Assembly: GCF_028609845.1 (NCBI RefSeq) | Contig: NZ_CP063191.1 | Span: forward strand, 1,674,001-1,738,000 | Source: Corynebacterium heidelbergense | GTDB taxonomy: Bacteria; Actinomycetota; Actinomycetes; Mycobacteriales; Mycobacteriaceae | Reading direction: 5' to 3' | DNA: 64,000 nucleotides | Shown: positions 18,294 through 26,338 of the stretch, in pieces | Numbering within the stretch: position 1 is the stretch's first letter | Layout: every line of letters starts with the position of its first letter | Position numbers and translations under genes: made by a program | Notes under the pieces: model-generated | Databases searched by the model: none | Told to the model about the DNA's origin: nothing | What the model saw: only the letters and a program-made list of their open reading frames with translations

Positions 18294-18944
18294 TCAGCGA
18301 GAACTTCCCTCCCTACGCCCCCGGCAAATGCCAACGAACTGCTGAATCACTTCATCATCCCTGTCTGTGCGCCACACCAGTGCAACCTGGGTGCCGGGAA
18401 TGCCGGCCGCCTGGGTGTCCCCGCCTACATCGCAATGGGCCACCCCGCGATAGTTGAGCCCGCGCAGCAGGGGCCGCGGCGCGATCGCGATTCCCGCCCC
18501 GGTGGACACAATCGCCAGCGCAGAACGCACCGCTGCAGGCTCGACTTCCCCTTCGACCGGCGTGCGGTACAGCACCACCTCTTGCTCGACATCCTCGAGC
18601 GTTACCTCCCGCATGACAGCAATGGGGTGGTCGGTACTTGCGGCCACCCCGATGGCTTCCTCGTACAGCCGGACCATGTGGTGTTCTTCCTTGGAGACGC
18701 CCGCAACCGGAAGCCGAGCGATAGCTACGTCGGCGCTACCAGCTTCCACGGCGGACAGGGGATGGTCGAGCCTGGCGGATGCGATCGCCCAGCCGGGGGT
18801 GCGCTGGTCGAAGCGGGTGAACCATTTGTCCGGTGCGACTCCCGGGCTGAATACGACTTTGAGATAGGACCGGGGACGGCCCCGCCTCCCTCGGGGGGTC
18901 TTGGCTGGGGGCTGGGCTGCGGCAGGGGTGGACACGCGGTTCAT
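18294..18944 (-). CDS. LysR-type substrate-binding domain protein lacking the HTH
   Basis: A 216-residue protein whose residues about 27-205 read as the effector-binding domain of LysR regulators (LKVVFSPGVAPDKWFTRF, GSADVAIARLP, VSTGAGIAIAPRPLL, VALVWRTDRDDEVIQQFV). The N-terminal helix-turn-helix that LysR proteins need for DNA binding is absent; in its place is a short, basic, Pro/Gly-rich stretch (AKTPRGRRGRPRSYL) that recalls an AT-hook. The ATG at 18944 is clear. Homologues of this length next to a DUF5997 gene occur in actinobacteria, so the short form is conserved and not a local truncation. It is divergent from the DUF5997 gene. Confidence 0.8.
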   Translation of the reverse strand: MNRVSTPAAAQPPAKTPRGRRGRPRSYLKVVFSPGVAPDKWFTRFDQRTPGWAIASARLDHPLSAVEAGSADVAIARLPVAGVSKEEHHMVRLYEEAIGVAASTDHPIAVMREVTLEDVEQEVVLYRTPVEGEVEPAAVRSALAIVSTGAGIAIAPRPLLRGLNYRGVAHCDVGGDTQAAGIPGTQVALVWRTDRDDEVIQQFVGICRGRREGSSR

Positions 18945-19093
18945 CCTAACTGTGGCCGGCAGTTGGGCTTCTTCCGAGCTGCCACCCGCAGCACCCCGAG
19001 GTACGGCGCGGCATCCGCCCGGCTCCCCTCAGCTTCCTCCCTGAGCCGTGCACTTGGTGGCTCGATGCTCGCGGCCAGCCCGCCGCGCCTGGC

Positions 19094-19099
19094 TAGACT
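19094..19099 (+). promoter_or_regulatory. -10 box of the DUF5997 gene (leaderless)
   Basis: TAGACT stands six nt before the ATG at 19106, predicting transcription from about the start codon. No ribosome site is present. Confidence 0.5.
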
Positions 19100-19105
19100 A
19101 GCGGC

Positions 19106-19678
19106 ATGTCTGCGAACGAAAACGCTAATACGCCCCAGGGTTCCACCACTGGGCCCCTGGGCCAGCCCCATCACGCCGAGGAAAAGACGACGAACCCCAA
19201 CGAGGGCGCTCAGCCCTCGCAGCGGGAGGTCTCGGGCGAATCCTCCACGCCCGGAGAGGAGGAAGACCCCGCCAGAATCGGCTCTTCCAGCACTTCTCGC
19301 CGCCCGGCCGGCTCTGGTGGCCCGCTGATGAAGCCGATCACTGCGGCAAAGAAGCTCGGCGTGTACTTGCCGGCCACGCCTGAAGACTTTCAATCAGCCG
19401 GTTTGGCCCATGAGCAGTTCGTTCAGCTCCAGCAGGATCCTCCGGAATGGCTACAGGAGTTGCGCCGTCACGGCCCCCATCCGCGGCCGGAGGTCGCGCG
19501 CAAGCTCGGCATTACCATCACCGCGTTGAAGAAGAACGGGATGGACAAACCGTTCACTACGGAAGAGATCAAGGAGCTTCTTGCCAACCAACCGGAGTGG
19601 TTGAGTGAGGCTCGGCAGAGCTTGGCAGCAGAGCGCGACGGAGCCCCTTCCACCGGGGAGGACGACGAGGCGACCTGA
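19106..19678 (+). CDS. DUF5997 family protein
   Basis: A 190-residue protein. The first 70 residues are polar and likely disordered; the conserved part starts at KPITAAKKLGVYLPATPEDFQ and continues through LQQDPPEWLQELRRHGPHPRPEVARKLGITITALKKNGM to EEIKELLANQPEWL. The PRPEVARKLGITITALKKNGM segment looks like a helix-turn-helix, so it may bind DNA. Function is not established. The gene is divergent from the HTH-less LysR-domain protein, and since that protein has lost its DNA-binding part, DUF5997 could be its partner; this is inference from the pairing only. Confidence 0.85.
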   Translation: MSANENANTPQGSTTGPLGQPHHAEEKTTNPNEGAQPSQREVSGESSTPGEEEDPARIGSSSTSRRPAGSGGPLMKPITAAKKLGVYLPATPEDFQSAGLAHEQFVQLQQDPPEWLQELRRHGPHPRPEVARKLGITITALKKNGMDKPFTTEEIKELLANQPEWLSEARQSLAAERDGAPSTGEDDEAT

Positions 19679-19739
19679 GAGGCGTCGGACCCCACCGAAT
19701 AGCCGATGCCGCCGGACAATCAAGCCTGTGGACAAAGGT

Positions 19740-19775
19740 AGCGGGCTGGATAGAGAGCACTCCATCCAGCCCGCT
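19740..19775 (+). terminator. Strong hairpin after DUF5997
   Basis: AGCGGGCTGGAT (19740-19751) and ATCCAGCCCGCT (19764-19775) form a perfect 12-bp stem with a 12-nt loop, 61 nt after the stop. A second hairpin (GCTTG-T-CAGT with ACTGCAAGC) follows directly. No T tract is present. Confidence 0.5.
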
Positions 19776-20214
19776 GCAGCTTGTCAGTGCAGTGACTGCA
19801 AGCCGTGTGATCCCCAGGTGACGAGCCCGTGATCACGGGGATGCCCAACCCTCGACGTGGGTGACGAGTCCACCGGGGCGCTCCCCTCTTCCCGACGACC
19901 GGATGCCTTGGAGGGCTCAGGTCTACCGGTGGCGAAGGAGTACGGCATCCAACCAGGTTTCACCGCAATCGCGGTGCAACCAGTGCGACGACATTCGCCG
20001 CCGCAAAGTTCCATCGCATGTCTCCACCTCGCCGGAGGTAACGACCTCGCCCCGCCCAGGTGAGGAGATGCGCGGGCGGCTCGAGGGGCGTACACGGGAG
20101 AAGAGCGACCGTGTAACCGGCGGAGAAACGGCGAGATGCAACTCAACTGAATGCACCGTTGCGGCCATTCCACAACTGCAGTGCGCCCCAGGTGGCTAGC
20201 CCGGAACACATGAG

Positions 20215-20233
20215 CAAGGTTAGCCATACCTCA
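20215..20233 (+). promoter_or_regulatory. DtxR/iron-box-like site
   Basis: CAAGGTTAGCCATACCTCA matches 14 of 19 positions of the DtxR/IdeR consensus TTAGGTTAGCCTAACCTAA, including the GGTTAGCC core. The nearest downstream gene is the acyl-CoA dehydrogenase, 237 bp away. It may be the remnant of an iron-regulated promoter whose gene is gone, or a working site with a small unrecognised transcript. Confidence 0.4.
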
Positions 20234-20264
20234 CCTAACAAGTCAATATTAACGCCACATTTTT

Positions 20265-20282
20265 GTTTCCAAATTTGTAAAC
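20265..20282. promoter_or_regulatory. Palindromic operator candidate upstream of the acyl-CoA dehydrogenase
   Basis: GTTTCCAAATTTGTAAAC is an 18-bp imperfect palindrome (14 of 18 symmetrical) in an AT-rich stretch. Its size and form would suit a TetR- or LacI-type repressor. The regulator is unknown. Confidence 0.3.
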
Positions 20283-20469
20283 GCGCAAGTAGATGCCTGC
20301 ATTCCGAGCCTGGAGAGCGTTTTTTAAATCACACCCGGGCCGGTAGTATGAGCTACGAGTACCTGGCAGTTCGCTGCCCGCATTCTGGCCCGCCCCCACA
20401 CGGAATCCATGCTGGCAGCAGCTCCACCAACTTTTTCGATCCCCCTGTAGAGGGAGCCGAGAGGAACTA

Positions 20470-21663
20470 ATGAAGAACTACTTGCCTCGCAATATCTTCG
20501 ACGACGAGCACAACATGTTCCGCGAGACGGTCCGGGACTTCGTCGAGGCGGAGATCCGCCCCAACGTGGACCGCTGGCATGAGCAGGGCTACGTAGACCG
20601 CGAGATGTTCAAAAAGGCCGGCGAAATGGGCCTCCTCGGCATCATGGCTCCGGAGCAGTACGGCGGCGGCGGGATGCCGGACTACCGCTTCAATGCCGTT
20701 CTCACCGAAGAACTGGCAGCGGCCGATTCCGGCTCCGTGATCGTGAGCATCCAGACGATTAACGACCTGGTCATCCCCTACCTGGACCGCTTCGCCAACG
20801 ACGAGCAGAAGGAGCGGTTCCTCAAGCCTCTGTGTCAGGGCGACAAGATCGCGGCACTGGCGCTCACCGAGCCCGGTGCTGGCGCGGACCTCGCGGGGAT
20901 CCGCACCTTCGCCCGCAAGCAGGAGGACGGCAGCTACCTGCTCAATGGTGCGAAGACATTCATCTCCAACGGTGTGCAGGCGGACTTCACCCTTGTCATT
21001 ACCGTCACCGACCCCTCCAAGGGCCGGGCTGGCGTGTCCATGGTGATCGTGGAAGACGGCATGGAGGGCTACACCAAGAACGGCCCGCTGAAGAAGGTCG
21101 GACTGAAGTCCCAGGACACTGCAGAGCTGTCCTTCCAGGACGTGCGGATCCCGCCGGAGAACCTGCTTGGCCAGGAAGGCGCAGCCTTCGAGTACGTGCG
21201 CACCAACCTCGCCCAGGAGCGCCTGTGCATCGCTGTGGGCTCCATCGCTACCTCCCGCCGCGCCTTCGACCTGGTCTACAAGCACTCCCAGGAGCGCGAG
21301 ACCTTCGGCAACCGCCTTGTGGATCACCAGGCCTACCGCTGGGAGCTGGCTAAACTCGCCATCGACATTCAGGCCTCCCAGTCCTTCGTGGACGCCGCCA
21401 TCATGGCGAAGGTCAACGGGACTCTCGACGAGGTCACCGGTGCCATGGCCAAGTACCAGACCACCGAGCTCCAGGTGGAAGTGGTCAACCGCGCCCTGCA
21501 GCTCCACGGTGGCTACGGCTTCATGCTGGAGTACCCGATCGCTACGCACTACCTGGATACGCGCGTCCAGCCGATCTACGGCGGCCCGAACGAGATCATG
21601 CTGGAGATCATCTCCCGCAAGCTCGCCAAGGGCGATCGCGCGAAGAAGCCGCTGACCGCGTAA
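20470..21663 (+). CDS. Acyl-CoA dehydrogenase, long-chain type
   Basis: The 397 residues follow the acyl-CoA dehydrogenase plan: helical N-domain, beta domain with ALTEPGAGADLAGIRTFA and the FISNG loop, and helical C-domain. FAD-dependent alpha,beta-dehydrogenation of an acyl-CoA is the expected reaction. The C-terminal position that holds the catalytic Glu in medium-chain enzymes is Gly here (IYGGPNEIM); instead Glu250 in NLAQERLCIA occupies the helix-G position used by long-chain and isovaleryl-CoA enzymes, so the active site is of that type. GAGAGGAAC lies before the ATG. The gene is monocistronic between a long upstream region and a terminator. Natural substrate chain is not predictable. 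Confidence 0.92.
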   Translation: MKNYLPRNIFDDEHNMFRETVRDFVEAEIRPNVDRWHEQGYVDREMFKKAGEMGLLGIMAPEQYGGGGMPDYRFNAVLTEELAAADSGSVIVSIQTINDLVIPYLDRFANDEQKERFLKPLCQGDKIAALALTEPGAGADLAGIRTFARKQEDGSYLLNGAKTFISNGVQADFTLVITVTDPSKGRAGVSMVIVEDGMEGYTKNGPLKKVGLKSQDTAELSFQDVRIPPENLLGQEGAAFEYVRTNLAQERLCIAVGSIATSRRAFDLVYKHSQERETFGNRLVDHQAYRWELAKLAIDIQASQSFVDAAIMAKVNGTLDEVTGAMAKYQTTELQVEVVNRALQLHGGYGFMLEYPIATHYLDTRVQPIYGGPNEIMLEIISRKLAKGDRAKKPLTA

Positions 21664-21729
21664 CGGCACTCAGCTCGGCTTGGGCTTGCCGCCCTCTCCC
21701 TCCCGGAGATGGTGGGAAGTCACAGACCT

Positions 21730-21764
21730 AACCCGGCTCGCAAAGGTGGCGAGTCGGGTTTTCG
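21730..21764 (+). terminator. Terminator of the acyl-CoA dehydrogenase gene
   Basis: AACCCGGCTCGC (21730-21741) pairs with GCGAGTCGGGTT (21749-21760) through 12 pairs, one of them G-U, with a 7-nt loop; TTCG follows. It lies 66 nt after the stop. The rest of 21664-21866 shows nothing else recognisable. Confidence 0.7.
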
Positions 21765-21866
21765 CGTCTGCGCCGGTCGGATCAAGCTGGGGCCCGGATG
21801 TGGTGTGGTGGCGGCGGAACCGGCTTGGCTTGCACTCCGATTGACCGCCCGGTCCCCCCTAGGGCT

Positions 21867-22490
21867 CTACCACCGGTCGGAGGTTTCGATGCGGATTCCC
21901 GCCTCGGCCATCTCCGCAAGCGCCTGAGCCCCGCCCTCCTCGCTCACCGGGGCACACAGATCCTCCAGCACGGTCACATCGAATCCCGCCCGCGCCGCAT
22001 CCAGAGCCGTCGCTTTCACGCAGTAGTCCGTCGCGATACCCACCACTGCCAGTTGTTGGATCCCGCGGCGCCGGAGCCACGCTTCTAAACGCACCTCTGC
22101 GTCCTCGGCCGCATGCCCCTCAAAGCCGGAATAGGCTGCCGTGTACTCGCCCTTGCGGAACCACTCCTGGATCGCGCCCGCGTCCAACTCCGGGTGTGGC
22201 TCTGCTCCCGTAGCCCCGGCCAAGCAGTGCACCGGCCACGTCTCCCGGTAGTCCGGATCCTGCCCCTCGGGGGCAAAGTGCCCGGCCGGGTCGATGTGCC
22301 AGTCCTGGGTTCCGATGACGGTCTCGCCGCCGTTCCTGGCGTCCCGAATAAATGGCGTAATGCGACGTGCCGCATCCGCCCCCGTTGCGGTGGCCAGGGA
22401 ACCAGAGACGAAATCATTTTGGACGTCCACAACCACCACGGCGCGCGTCGAAGCCTGCCCAGGTCGGGCACCTGCGCGGCCGCTGGTCAT
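21867..22490 (-). CDS. pncA: Nicotinamidase/pyrazinamidase-type isochorismatase-fold hydrolase
   Basis: The 207-residue protein has the cysteine-hydrolase triad of nicotinamidases: Asp in [10 protein letters not shown], Lys in [13 protein letters not shown] and Cys in [15 protein letters not shown]. The metal site D-W-H-x4-H is seen in [12 protein letters not shown]. It deaminates nicotinamide to nicotinate for NAD salvage and, in mycobacteria, activates pyrazinamide. The ATG at 22490 overlaps the glyA stop by 4 bp (ATGA), which decides the start over a GTG at 22502 and implies translational coupling to glyA. Confidence 0.92.
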   Translation of the reverse strand: MTSGRAGARPGQASTRAVVVVDVQNDFVSGSLATATGADAARRITPFIRDARNGGETVIGTQDWHIDPAGHFAPEGQDPDYRETWPVHCLAGATGAEPHPELDAGAIQEWFRKGEYTAAYSGFEGHAAEDAEVRLEAWLRRRGIQQLAVVGIATDYCVKATALDAARAGFDVTVLEDLCAPVSEEGGAQALAEMAEAGIRIETSDRW

Positions 22491-23779
22491 GCCAGCTTCC
22501 ACTCGTCCAGGCCCTCGTAGAGCGGGAAGTCCTTCGCCACCTTGGCCACCCGGGCCCGCAGACCATCAACGTCGGCGTTCTTTCCACCGGCCAGCGCTGT
22601 GGCGATGACGTCCGCAACCTCCGTGAAGGCAGCGGCATCCAGGCCCCGGGAGGCCAGGGCGGACGTGCCAATGCGCAGGCCGGAGGTAACCATCGGCGGG
22701 CGCGGATCGAAGGGCACCGCATTGCGGTTGACGGTGATGCCCACCTCGTGCAGCAGGTCCTCGGCCTCCTGACCGTTCATCTCCGAGTTCCGCAGATCCG
22801 CCAGGACCAGGTGAACATCGGTGCCGCCGGTGAGAACCTCCACGCCTGCGTCCTTAGCATCGGAGTTGGTCAGCCGCTCCGCCAAGATCTTCGCCCCCTC
22901 CAAGGTGCGCTCCTGGCGGTCCCGGAACTCCGGGGTTTGGGCGATCTTCATCGCCACGGCCTTCGCCGCCACCGCGTGCATGAGCGGCCCGCCCTGCTGG
23001 CCCGGGAAGACCGCTGAGTTCAGCTTCTTGGCCCACTCCTGCTTGGCCAGGATCATGCCGGAGCGAGGGCCGCCCAGGGTCTTGTGGACGGTCGTGGAAA
23101 CCACGTCCGCATGCGGAACCGGGCTGGGGTGCACCCCAGCAGCTACGAGACCGGCGAAGTGGGCCATGTCCACCCACAGCTTGGCACCGACCTCGCGAGC
23201 GATGTCGGCGAAAGCCGCAAAGTCCTGGTGCCGGGGATATGCCGACCAGCCAGCGATGAGCACGGTGGGCTTTTCCCGCTTGGCCTGCTCGCGGATGACG
23301 TCCATGTTGAGGCGCATCGTCTGCGGGTCCACCTCGTAGGCGGCGACCTCATAGAGCTTGCCGGAGAAGTTGAGGTGCATGCCGTGGGTCAGGTGACCAC
23401 CGTGCGCCAGGGAAAGGCCCATGATCTTGTCCCCCGGATTGGCGAGAGCCATGAGCACCGCAGCGTTAGCCTGAGCACCCGCGTGGGGCTGCACGTTGGC
23501 GAACTCCGCGCCGAAGACTTCCTTCGCGCGAGACCGGGCCAGATCTTCCACGACATCCACGTGCTCACAACCGCCGTAGTAGCGGCGACCGGGGTAACCC
23601 TCGGCGTACTTGTTAGTCAGCACGGAACCCTGGGCTTGCAGCACCGCGCGGGGAACGAAATTCTCCGACGCGATCATCTCCAAGGTATCCCGCTGGCGGC
23701 CCAGCTCCCCGGCGATGGCCTCCGCCACCTCCGGGTCGAGCTCGGCAAGGGGGGTGTTGTGCTGAGAGACAGTAGACAT
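22487..23779 (-). CDS. glyA: Serine hydroxymethyltransferase
   Basis: GlyA (430 residues) is the PLP enzyme that converts serine and tetrahydrofolate to glycine and methylene-THF, the main one-carbon source. Visible marks are [18 protein letters not shown] near the N-terminus, [17 protein letters not shown], and the PLP-lysine signature [25 protein letters not shown] lies upstream of the ATG. The gene leads a two-gene unit with pncA and has an unusually structured leader of about 155 nt. Confidence 0.96.
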   Translation of the reverse strand: MSTVSQHNTPLAELDPEVAEAIAGELGRQRDTLEMIASENFVPRAVLQAQGSVLTNKYAEGYPGRRYYGGCEHVDVVEDLARSRAKEVFGAEFANVQPHAGAQANAAVLMALANPGDKIMGLSLAHGGHLTHGMHLNFSGKLYEVAAYEVDPQTMRLNMDVIREQAKREKPTVLIAGWSAYPRHQDFAAFADIAREVGAKLWVDMAHFAGLVAAGVHPSPVPHADVVSTTVHKTLGGPRSGMILAKQEWAKKLNSAVFPGQQGGPLMHAVAAKAVAMKIAQTPEFRDRQERTLEGAKILAERLTNSDAKDAGVEVLTGGTDVHLVLADLRNSEMNGQEAEDLLHEVGITVNRNAVPFDPRPPMVTSGLRIGTSALASRGLDAAAFTEVADVIATALAGGKNADVDGLRARVAKVAKDFPLYEGLDEWKLA

Positions 23780-23947
23780 ACGGCGGTTGAGGGCCTTTCT
23801 TTCCGGAGTTCGGCGATGGGCGGCTGAGGAGATGCGCTCCCGCCACCCGGGGCGACACGTTGCCGGGGTGGCACACAGTGTGGGGCTTCACGGAACCCGC
23901 CGGTATCGGCGCTTCCACCGGCGGCATCGCAACGCCTAGCCATTATA
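23780..23947 (-). promoter_or_regulatory. glyA promoter and structured 5' leader
   Basis: A consensus TATAAT on the minus strand (23942-23947) places the transcript start near 23935, giving a leader of about 155 nt. It can form at least two stems: CCGCCGGT with ACCGGCGG (12-nt loop) and GCCACCC with GGGTGGC (17-nt loop), with a small CACAC/GTGTG hairpin between. It lacks the conserved cores of the glycine, THF, ZTP or SAM riboswitches as I know them. An out-of-frame short ORF starting at 23927 also runs through it. Confidence 0.5.
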
Positions 23948-24020
23948 CCGGCACCATGTGGCCCACGGATTTACCAGCAAAATTTCAGGTCTGGCCAACC
24001 GACCGGGCACAATGGTTCGC

Positions 24021-24959
24021 ATGAGTCCGCGCAAGGCCGACCGCGCCGAAGTCAGCCCCTATGTTGAGCTGCACCGCTCGCAGTGGCGGAGCCTGCGCAA
24101 ATCCATGCCCCAGGTGCTCAACGACAACGAGCTAGAGCAACTCCGCGGTATCGGCGACGAAATCGATCTGGACGAGGTCAGCGAGGTGTACCTCCCCCTC
24201 TCCCGCCTCATCAATCTCCGCGTGGAGGCCCACCGCCAGCTCAACCGTGTCACGGAAACCTTCCTAGGTGAACCGATCCCCCAGATCCCCTACATCATTG
24301 GGGTGTGCGGTTCCGTGGCCGTGGGCAAGTCCACCACCGCCCGTGTCCTCCAAGTGCTGCTCCAGCGCTGGGAATCCAGCCCTCGGGTGGATCTGGTCAC
24401 AACGGACGGCTTCCTTCTTCCCACTGCAGAACTTTCCGCCCGTCGCCTTCTCCACCGCAAGGGGTTCCCGGAGTCCTACGACCAGGCTGCGTTGTTGCGG
24501 TTCGTCACCCGCGTCAAATCCGGGACCCCCAAGGTGACCGCCCCGGTGTATTCCCACGAGGCCTACGACCGCATCCCCGGGGAAGTGGTCACCGTGGACC
24601 GACCGGACATCCTCATTGTGGAGGGCCTGAATGTGCTCCAAACGGGGCCCACGCTGATGGTCTCCGACCTTTTCGACTTCTCCGTTTACGTCGACGCACA
24701 CAAAGACAACATCGAGGATTGGTACATCAACCGCTTCCTCAAACTGAAGAACACTGCCTTTCAGGACCCCGAGGCACACTTCCACCACTTCGCCCGCCTC
24801 ACCGACGCGGAAGCCACGTCCGTGGCCCGCGAAATTTGGCAGACGGTGAACCTGCCCAACCTGGAAGAAAACATCTTGCCCACGCGAGTTCGTGCCTCGC
24901 TGGTGCTGCGCAAGGGTGCTGACCACGCGGTGCAGAGCATCAGGATGCGCAAGATCTAA
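24021..24959 (+). CDS. coaA: Pantothenate kinase type I
   Basis: CoaA phosphorylates pantothenate, the first and regulated step of coenzyme A synthesis. Its 312 residues equal the usual length when started at ATG 24021; an ATG at 24012 is the alternative. The P-loop is [18 protein letters not shown], followed by [23 protein letters not shown] and the [12 protein letters not shown] segment. It is divergent from glyA and converges on uppS, as in other members of this actinobacterial gene block. Confidence 0.96.
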   Translation: MSPRKADRAEVSPYVELHRSQWRSLRKSMPQVLNDNELEQLRGIGDEIDLDEVSEVYLPLSRLINLRVEAHRQLNRVTETFLGEPIPQIPYIIGVCGSVAVGKSTTARVLQVLLQRWESSPRVDLVTTDGFLLPTAELSARRLLHRKGFPESYDQAALLRFVTRVKSGTPKVTAPVYSHEAYDRIPGEVVTVDRPDILIVEGLNVLQTGPTLMVSDLFDFSVYVDAHKDNIEDWYINRFLKLKNTAFQDPEAHFHHFARLTDAEATSVAREIWQTVNLPNLEENILPTRVRASLVLRKGADHAVQSIRMRKI

Positions 24960-24992
24960 CGCTCGGAGATCGGGCACGCATCGGCCGGGGGT

Positions 24993-25769
24993 TTAGCGCC
25001 CGAAGCGGCGGTGGCGCTTCGAGAAATCCCGCAGCGCTCGGAGGAAGTCAACCCGCCGGAACGCCGGCCAATACGTATCCGTGAACCAGATCTCCGAGTA
25101 TGCCGACTGCCACAGCAGGAAGCCCGACAACCGCTGTTCCCCGGACGTACGGATGACCAGATCCGGGTCCGGTTGGCCCTTGGTGTAGAGGTGATTGCCG
25201 AGTTTGTCTGCGGTGATCGCATCAGCAATGCCATTGGCGGGAGTGCCCTCCGCAATGAGTTGGCGCACCATGGCCCGCACGGCATCCACGATCTCCTGCC
25301 GCCCGCCGTACCCCACGGCCACGTTCACCTGAACTCCGGAATGCCCAGAGGTGCGCTGTTCGTTATCCCGCAGCCGCTGTTGCAGCCCCTCAGGCAGTAG
25401 CTCCAGGTGCCCCACAGTGCGCACCCGAAACCCGGCCTTCGCCGCGGCAAGTTCATCGGCCACATCTCCGATGATGTCGCACAGCAGCGCGAGTTCGTCC
25501 GGGCTGCGTTCCAAGTTTTCGGTGGACAGTAGGTAGACCGTGACGGTGTCAATCCCCAGCTCGTCGCACCAGTTGCACATCTCCGCAATCTTGCGGGCAC
25601 CCACCCGGTGCCCGTGGGATACGTCCGCGAAGCCGTTCTCTCGTGCCCAACGGCGGTTGCCATCGGCCATGATGGCGATATGCCGCGGGCGCTGCTCAGG
25701 CGGCAGGGAGCGAGCCAGCCTGGCTTCGTAGAGCGGGTACAGCCACCCCGGGACGTTTTTCACGCTCAC
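24993..25769 (-). CDS. uppS: Z-type isoprenyl diphosphate synthase (UppS family)
   Basis: A 258-residue cis-prenyltransferase. HIAIMADGNRRWAREN carries the catalytic Asp and diphosphate-binding residues; GHRVGARKIAEMCNWC, VYLLSTENLERSPDE and RTSGEQRLSGFLLWQSAYSE follow as in the family. From the neighbourhood (coaA, glyA, mca) it matches mycobacterial Rv1086, a short-chain enzyme making Z,E-farnesyl diphosphate, so it probably supplies a primer for decaprenyl phosphate and is not the long-chain enzyme; this is inference. The start is GTG 25769 (a second GTG at 25763 is possible). The upstream membrane-protein gene ends only 5 bp before it, so the two share a transcript. Confidence 0.9.
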   Translation of the reverse strand: MSVKNVPGWLYPLYEARLARSLPPEQRPRHIAIMADGNRRWARENGFADVSHGHRVGARKIAEMCNWCDELGIDTVTVYLLSTENLERSPDELALLCDIIGDVADELAAAKAGFRVRTVGHLELLPEGLQQRLRDNEQRTSGHSGVQVNVAVGYGGRQEIVDAVRAMVRQLIAEGTPANGIADAITADKLGNHLYTKGQPDPDLVIRTSGEQRLSGFLLWQSAYSEIWFTDTYWPAFRRVDFLRALRDFSKRHRRFGR

Positions 25770-25774
25770 CGATC

Positions 25775-26338
25775 CTAGTTATCGGTCCTGGGGTTGCCGG
25801 ATCCCTCGCTGGGAGCTTCCTGTTCCCCCAATGGCTTGTGGCCGGGCGCCGCGCCCGGGTCCCCCACCGAGCCCGTGCGCCCCGCTGATTCCTTCCCGCC
25901 CGTCGCCGACAAACCCTCCACGCGCCGCTGAGCCTCTTGGGCGCGCTCGGCATCGATGGCGTCCGCACCGGTTTTGATACCGGAAGAGGGCAGGAACCGA
26001 TCATCGGTGACGGGCACCTCGGTACGGGCAAACATCGATCCGCGCGGTGCAACATCGCTGAAGCCCTCCGCGCGCATCGCCGCCTCCAGCCGCTGCGTAT
26101 CGAACAGATCGATCCCGTGCATGTCGGCGAACGCGCGGCGCCGCTCCAACCGCCGGATGCGCTTGTTCATCGCAAACCCGATGAACAGCACCACCACCAG
26201 GAGCGCCAAAATGACCAGCAGGCCCACCGGCGCGGCCTTGCCGAACTCCGGGCCGCGCAGTCCCGTGTCTGGCGTGGGCCCGCCTTCGGCTGCCAGCACG
26301 TTGACGGCGGCATTGTAGGCGGAGGGGACGATGTTCAC
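25775..26338 (-). CDS. Single-pass membrane protein next to mca (Rv1083-like)
   Basis: The 187-residue protein starts at GTG 26338, which overlaps the mca stop by 4 bp. It has a short extracytoplasmic N-terminus, one transmembrane helix (about residues 36-57, VGLLVILALLVVVLFIGFA), a basic stretch (NKRIRRLERRR), and a polar C-terminal domain with a DMHGIDLFDTQRLEAAMRAEG segment. Mycobacteria have an uncharacterised membrane protein in the same place. Coupling to mca suggests a role linked to mycothiol detoxification or simply stable co-expression; no function can be read from it. Confidence 0.75.
   Translation of the reverse strand: MNIVPSAYNAAVNVLAAEGGPTPDTGLRGPEFGKAAPVGLLVILALLVVVLFIGFAMNKRIRRLERRRAFADMHGIDLFDTQRLEAAMRAEGFSDVAPRGSMFARTEVPVTDDRFLPSSGIKTGADAIDAERAQEAQRRVEGLSATGGKESAGRTGSVGDPGAAPGHKPLGEQEAPSEGSGNPRTDN

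Larger units (their letters stand above)
19679..20469. other. 790-bp region without a recognisable gene
   Basis: After the DUF5997 terminator no frame here resembles a known protein, and short frames on both strands lack ribosome sites and plausible codon use. From about 20220 to 20340 the composition turns AT-rich, with a DtxR-like box and a palindrome listed separately. The promoter of the acyl-CoA dehydrogenase gene should lie at its right end, with TAGTAT near 20343 as a candidate -10. Confidence 0.5.

Noticed and set aside
20159..20470. 103-codon frame upstream of the acyl-CoA dehydrogenase gene
   Set aside because: No ribosome site, composition unlike a protein, and it runs across the DtxR-like box and the AT-rich control region.
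20467..21669. 400-codon open frame on the minus strand
   Set aside because: Antisense shadow of the acyl-CoA dehydrogenase gene, caused by third-position GC bias.
23780..23935. Glycine, THF, ZTP or SAM riboswitch upstream of glyA
   Set aside because: The leader folds into GC-rich stems but I could not find the conserved core sequences of these classes, so only a structured leader is reported.
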